Shown here in pieces: positions 58,590 through 64,000 of a DNA stretch of 64,000 bases (the first letter of the stretch is position 1; each line of letters starts with the position of its first letter). The DNA comes from Stromatinia cepivora (lineage: Eukaryota; Ascomycota; Leotiomycetes; Helotiales; Sclerotiniaceae): positions 248,001-312,000 of the forward strand of contig RCTD01000031.1 in the NCBI GenBank assembly GCA_014898415.1, read 5' to 3'. Under the pieces are notes generated by a model, which was given only the letters and a program-made list of their open reading frames with translations, was not told the DNA's origin and searched no databases. The translations under genes were made by a program, and so were the position numbers.

Positions 58590-60720
58590 TATATAATATA
58601 AGAAAATTGGGATATTAAGGCCTAGCACATAGCTAGTTCATAGTCATTTGATTACATGACTCTTCATAATTAGATATAAGAAAGAGCTCTACTCCCTTCT
58701 CCTTGAAAGAAATTAATCGTTTTCCTATTAATCTTTTTGTACCCTATTTATATACAATCCAAACCATTATCTAAACCTATTAGTTTTACTATTTGAAATT
58801 TCTACAATGTAATCTGATTAATTCCAATTCCCATTTCCCCTTACAGCGTGCTATCGGGACGCATATATCTCGACCTACCTCTTTCACAATAATTATCCCG
58901 ATATTGATCAGTTTTTGTTATAATAATATTATAGATCAAATATTAGGAATTGGTATAAAGAGTTATAAACTTTAAATCTATTTTGATTTTGCTTTTGTAA
59001 TTGAATAAAGGTATTTCGTTGTAAAATAAAGTATTTTTATATTAAAGGATAAATCTCTAATTATTGAATAATCCAAAAGAATCGAAGGATTAAGAATAGC
59101 AATTATCTAATAATGAATTTGAAATTTACTTTTTGATTTAATTATTCTATGTTTATTATATATTTATTAGATAATATAGGATATATATTTAAAGAAAATT
59201 TGAAAGTAATTTCGAGTTTTTCGTTATATTCATTTTCTTATGAAAAACTATTTCATTTATTTATTTTATGCGAATTATCAATTATATATAAAATTGATTA
59301 ATTCGATTTGATTAATTTCATTATTCTGATTGTTCTGTTTATTTCGATTAAACCCGTTTCGATCAAACTTGATCAATTTTGGTTGATTCGATTAATCAAT
59401 CTCAATTTCGAAATACTTTAGGATCCAATAATACTATATATGATACAAGTATAGCTTCATCAAAGTATATATTTCGTATACTACGAATTTATATTTAAAT
59501 TCCTTTTTAAAATCGTTTTAAAAACCTTGTAATGATTAATTTCGATATAATCCGAAAATATATAACAATTATAACAGGTATATTTGAGTACTCCCTTATA
59601 ATCCTTTATCTTAAAAAAATACGAATCCCATCATCATCAGCATCAATTATTTCATATATCAGAAACGAAGAGTACAACAAATGAATAAACAAATGAAAAT
59701 ACGATTAATTTGTATTCATAAAGGAAAACCTTTAGGAAATTATCGATTTTTGCAAATTCAAATTAAAGTTCTATATAATATATGATTATATTGATAAAGA
59801 TTTATAAAGTGATTATTGTAGTGATTTTGCAGATTTCAAAGTTAAGTATTTCGAATTTATCAATTTAAAAATTATATTTAAATTATATATTGAATTGAAA
59901 GCAAATGGTTTGTTTGTTAAGAAAACGATATAATATATAAAATTGATAATCAATGAAGTTTTAATCGAAATACTTTATATTCTATATATATTATAATTGA
60001 ATGATTAAATTCGAGAAATGATAATAAATCGATATTTCCAATTCCGATCAAAAACTATTCTAAATTAAATCAAGATATTTAATAATAATATATATCTGGA
60101 TATCATCCCTAAAGATTTAATACCCTTATTCAATCTTCAAAGAAAAGAACAATTTGTATAAATAAATATAAAACAATTATCTTTAATATAATATAAAGGA
60201 ATTCAATTATTATAATTGAACAAGAAATCAGGATTTTATATATTCAAGGAATTTCTATACAACGAATATCAAGATCCAGAATAGAAATAATGTTTAATAT
60301 TATTATAATTATTATATAATAATAATGCATTATTTAAAGATGAAAAATTATCGAATAAAAAGAAATCTATTAATAATAAAGAATTATCAAGCAGATTATT
60401 TAATAATAGAAAACCCTCAAGTAATAATAAATATTTTGGATATAATTATAAAATAGATGATATAGATCAAAATAACATTTATATATATCTTTGCAAAAAT
60501 AATAAAAAAGGAAGGAATCTATTTAATAATGAAGAAAATAATGATTTAAGAAATTATAAGAACAAATCATCTGATTATATATAAAACGGTAATATCGATT
60601 GTAATCTCGAAAACTTTAAGAAACTTTATAATAATATTAATAAATATATTAGCCAAAATAATAACTTCGATTATAAATATACTATCTTTTTCAATTATTA
60701 TAAAAAAAATTGATATTTAT
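58590..60720. other. AT-rich tract upstream of the copia relic
   Basis: RIP-like DNA in which I cannot name features. 59290-59400 has loose TTGATCAA-type palindromes. Part of it (from about 59600) is likely the 5' part (LTR, gag) of the copia element, but I could not find the left LTR. Confidence 0.4.
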
Positions 60721-61440
60721 TTAAATCTTTTGTTACGAACCTCAACTACGAAACTAAGGCTAGCCGAAAGCGGGCCGAATTGTACGCTAGTTTGAAGAGT
60801 TTTCACCTATATAGAGGGGAATTCTTCGATACCATTTTAGAAGAAAGTAATGAAAAGTTTTGATTCTAAACCCAAACCTACTGTTATTCGAAATTAACCG
60901 ATTCTTTGCTGTGATTCTCACATCTTTATATAAGAATGTTTTTTATAATATTAAAGGAAAAGGTTTTTATATTTTATTATTCGAATTTCAATTATATTCT
61001 TAATATAATAAAGAGTATCTACAAAATAATGAAAACATTTTTCGAAGAAGAAAAATATCAATATAAATTTATAGAAAAATAGGATTATATAATATTCAAA
61101 GCAATTATTATATAAAATCCTGGAAAATCGATATCAGAATATTTGGATATTATAATTATCAAATTTCAGTATCTTCAAAAGGTCTATTAAAAGAACTTTA
61201 AATAGTTATATATATTTAAAAAAAAATCTTCAATATATATAATTGTATATTAGTATATAACCAAATATACTATCGATCTTCAAAATCTATAATCGGATTT
61301 ATTGAAGATCTATAAAGTTCTATTTCTATATATGAGAAATCATATTCAAATGAAAACAAAATATTTTATATAGATCGAATATATAATTAAAAGAACCTTA
61401 GATACAATTATGAATACAAATTTAATCAATAATTTTTTAT

Positions 61441-61660
61441 TCGATTAAAAGGAATTAAAAGATACTTTGTTTATAAGAAAAAAGATTGTTGGTTAAATAA
61501 GTATATAAAAATTGAATGAATTGAATCGAAATACAAATATAGAGAATTATTCAAAAGCAACAATAAGGATTTCGGATTATGTTTTGAATAATATATTATT
61601 GAATACAAAAGAACTTTATTAGATATCGATATTGATGAAGAATTTGTAATATATATTTAA
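61441..61660 (+). pseudogene. Copia gag, zinc-knuckle end (relic)
   Basis: The words KRYFVYKKKDCWLNKY (61458-61505) match the C-x-x-C...C-W-x-x-x-H knuckle found in fungal copia gag, with C to Y and H to Y changes from RIP. The acidic DIDIDEEF that follows matches the usual acidic stretch after the knuckle. Stops interrupt the frame. Confidence 0.65.
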
Positions 61661-61959
61661 AACGATTTAAAAAAGGATATAAAGAATAATGATTTAAAAT
61701 ATACTTGGATCTTATTATGCAGATTGATTAATGGAAAAAAAATTGTAATAAATCTATTCGATAAAGCAATAATATATACCCTGATTAACTTTGTCAATAA
61801 ATCAATTAACAAAATCGAAGAGTACAAAGTTTTCTTTTTGAGATACAATAACAAAAAGTTTCAAGATATCATTATCGATATAAGAATATCCCAATAATCT
61901 ATAATAGGATTCAAATAATATCAAGTATATCAAAAGAATATTAAGAATACTATATTAAA

Positions 61960-63237
61960 TATAAATAAAATAGAAATCATAAAAATAATATTCGAAATCA
62001 GAAAAACCAAATCAATCGGATCGATTCAATTAAATCTACTTTTAGGAATTATCGAATTCTATATTATAGAATTAGAAATACTATTTCTATTATCGTTATA
62101 AAATATAAATCGATTCAGGGTATATTATAATAATATTATTGATGCATTTATATTACTAATTATAAATCACCCCTATATTCACAAATTCAAATATACAATA
62201 TTATTCTGGAATATAAAAATCCAATAATTTATATAAATATTTATCGATATAAACAATTGTTATTTAATCGAACCAGAAATATAAAGATTGTATCGTTATT
62301 TCAATCATCCTTTTGTAGATAGATTCTATCGAGTTCTCTAATATATAGGCTATATAGATATTATTTAAGGAGATTTCGAAAGACTTACAAAATTCTACGA
62401 ATATTATCAAAAATATAGAAAATCTTTAGACAGATTCAAGTTCAATCTTTGCGATGATATTGAATTTAATTATTCGATTATAATTGATATTATATATATC
62501 AATAACAAATTAATATTATATATTATCAATAAAGGGATCAGATTCCAAGCAGTATAATAATTCGATAATATTAATACAAAATATATATAGAATAAATTAA
62601 GAATATACTGGATGGATACATATTTAGGCTTATTAGATTATATCATTTATAATACCGGGAAAAACTTTATGAACAAAGAATTCAAATAATATACCGAAAT
62701 GATGGTAATCACTACAAAAAGCATACCCATCGAAATACATTGATCGATCGGAATGGTCGAATATTACCATTAAATTATTCGACATACATATAATATCATC
62801 AAAGAAGAATTCAAGGGCATTGAAATGATAAAAGAATTGGCATTGTAAATGATAATAAAAACAATCAATGATATTATTAATTTCGATAGAATTATACCTA
62901 CCCTCCTAATATTCGAAATATACCCATAAATAAACAAATTCGATCTATTAATATCTAATATTCAACAATAATTCAATACAATCAAAAAAATAAGTAATAA
63001 AATCAAAAAACTTCGAATTGAAAAACAAATAATAAATATATTAAATTAATATAACAATTCAAATACAATTTCAATTTATAAATTATCAATCAATTTAAAG
63101 ATATAAATATAAAGAAAAAATAACAACCGAATTGCCAGATAAATAGGGCTATTCACATTACTATAAATCGAAGACGAAACCTATACAATTCAATTACCAA
63201 ATAAATATACAATCTTTCGATTTATAATAATGAAATC
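61960..63237 (+). pseudogene. Copia protease tail and integrase (relic)
   Basis: After a protease-like stretch (LLLGIIEFYII, NINRFRVYY, at about 62030-62140), the HHCC zinc part reads LYRYFNHPFVDRFYRVL and TKFYEYYQKYRKS (62290-62430). The rve core has its first catalytic Asp in SIIIDIIYI. The second stands in YNTGKNF (62649-62669), where H-D-A-G-K-N-F is usual, so that Asp has become Asn. The Glu block GMVEYYH lies at about 62750-62775. The core is followed by INDIINFDRIIPTLLIF and a C-terminal part with IEDETYTIQLPN (about 63165-63205). The order and words match the integrase of fungal copia elements. Dead by stops and a lost catalytic residue. Confidence 0.82.
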
Positions 63238-63406
63238 TGTTGGAAATGAGGCCATCATAGGATTAGAATTGAGGTCACGAGACCACAATAGTGTATAGAC
63301 CATATTTGGGGATAACCTCAATTCTACTCCTACTAGAATTATAGATTCTTAATTAAAAAACCTAAATAATCAACAATACTATTACTTTCTGTACCAAAAA
63401 TTAACA
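63238..63406 (+). repeat. 169-bp LTR, 5' end of a retrotransposon running out of the window
   Basis: It begins TGTTGGAAATGAGG and ends AAAATTAACA, and matches the reverse complement of the LTR at 24741-24906 over its full length. It is followed at once by GGTTATGAGATCCG, which resembles the copia-type primer-binding site GGTTATGGGCCC once G-to-A and C-to-T changes are allowed. The next five bases (GGTTA) are not a copy of the five before it (AAATC), so it is not a solo LTR. It interrupts the copia relic that ends at 63237. Confidence 0.8.
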
Positions 63407-64000
63407 GGTTATGAGATCCGATTGTACAGTAGTAACTAGAAAGTAAAGCAAATCGAAAAAGGATTAGTATAACTAATAAGGGTGGGACAGAGTGAAAATC
63501 AAAGTTTTCATATAATGCTACCGAAGTAGAGTTGAAATACGATAATACAGTTTATAATTCATAATATCACAGGTCAAAACGGAAAGCAATCTATACAATA
63601 CCGATACAGAATTATAGCAAAAGCAAAAAGCAAGTTCGTACAATTATAAGAAAACACATTACAATACAATTTTACAAATTTTCTTATTGTTTTATTTTTA
63701 TATTTCTTTATTATTCTGAATCTATTTATTGTATATTTTTTTTTTTTTAAGATTATTTTAAAAATCTGAAGATTATTTTCGATATCTATCAAACAGTAAG
63801 AAATCTTTATAATATCGGAATCAAACAATCTTTCGAAGTTCGATCAAAATAATTATGAATAATGGTTCAGATAAATGAAGATACAATTGAGAGGGAAAAA
63901 TGGTTTTATATAATTAATTAAACATTAAACGAATATGCGTAGATTACAGGATTCAATATAGTATCTGCTTACAAGATCAATGGTTGTATATATTACAATA
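63407..64000 (+). mobile_element. Internal start of the LTR element that begins at 63238
   Basis: The start reads as a primer-binding site and untranslated leader. No coding domain can be recognised before the window ends, and the open frame on the minus strand (63574-63828) is not meaningful. Confidence 0.5.

Larger units (their letters stand above)
60750..63237 (+). mobile_element. Ty1/copia retrotransposon relic (gag - protease - integrase), truncated by another insertion
   Basis: The coding relics run in copia order on the plus strand: gag zinc knuckle, protease region, integrase. The reverse transcriptase that should follow is missing because an unrelated LTR begins at 63238, inside the segment downstream of integrase. 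The rest of the element is expected beyond the window. G-to-A and C-to-T changes abound. The left limit is approximate. Confidence 0.75.

Overview
The window looks like a chromosome piece from a filamentous ascomycete (Pezizomycotina). A leotiomycete of the Botrytis/Sclerotinia kind is my best guess, but I cannot prove the species. The reasons are short 54-60 nt GT-AG introns, fungal gene families (MET6, an SH3-type Cdc25 RasGEF, a FunK1 kinase), Fot1/pogo DNA transposons, and very AT-rich tracts in which transposon coding sequence carries the C-to-T and G-to-A changes expected of repeat-induced point mutation (RIP).

Layout. 1-1167 is the right end of a decayed Fot1/pogo transposon. About 1.2-18.5 kb is an island of normal composition carrying two housekeeping genes, both on the minus strand: MET6 (2436-4912, 4 exons, 768 aa) and a Cdc25-type Ras guanine-nucleotide exchange factor (7453-11076, 2 exons, 1189 aa). 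The island is rich in microsatellites. Near each end it carries an array of a 13-bp telomere-like repeat containing CCCTAA. About 13.1-18.5 kb holds no gene I can support.

About 18.6-29.6 kb is an AT-rich tract. It contains a gypsy retrotransposon on the minus strand, bounded by a 282-bp LTR pair (21687-21968 and 28621-28902), into which a 166-bp LTR of another family has inserted with a GATTA target duplication. About 29.7-35.6 kb is again nearly free of RIP and carries an intact 831-codon FunK1 kinase gene (32325-34820, minus). It is interrupted by a 1.84-kb pogo element (30259-32097).

35623-57706 is the most unusual object. It is a 22.1-kb AT-rich segment bounded by TA dinucleotides and by inverted termini that resemble, at 22 of 27 positions, those of the 1.84-kb pogo element nearby. 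Its arms share a perfect 15-bp hairpin that has escaped RIP and clusters of a palindrome of the form TTTTAGAWWWTCTAAAA. Inside are several minisatellites, at least three long coding relics that I cannot assign, and a nested 2.19-kb pogo element (50378-52563). I read it as a candidate giant terminal-inverted-repeat transposon with cargo.

57707-58.6 kb is normal DNA with a small two-exon gene (58064-58384) that ends in a tandem array of a 5' splice-site-like 9-mer. About 60.7-63.2 kb is a Ty1/copia gag-pol relic on the plus strand. At 63238 it is interrupted by the 5' LTR of another retrotransposon, of the same family as the inserted LTR at 24741, which runs off the window.

The genes do not form a pathway. 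MET6 and the RasGEF are ordinary core genes. The FunK1 gene and the small gene sit in a short island split by transposons. If the pogo element and the 22-kb element are removed, the pieces 29.7-30.26, 32.10-35.62 and 57.71-58.6 kb join into one ancestral locus of about 5 kb.
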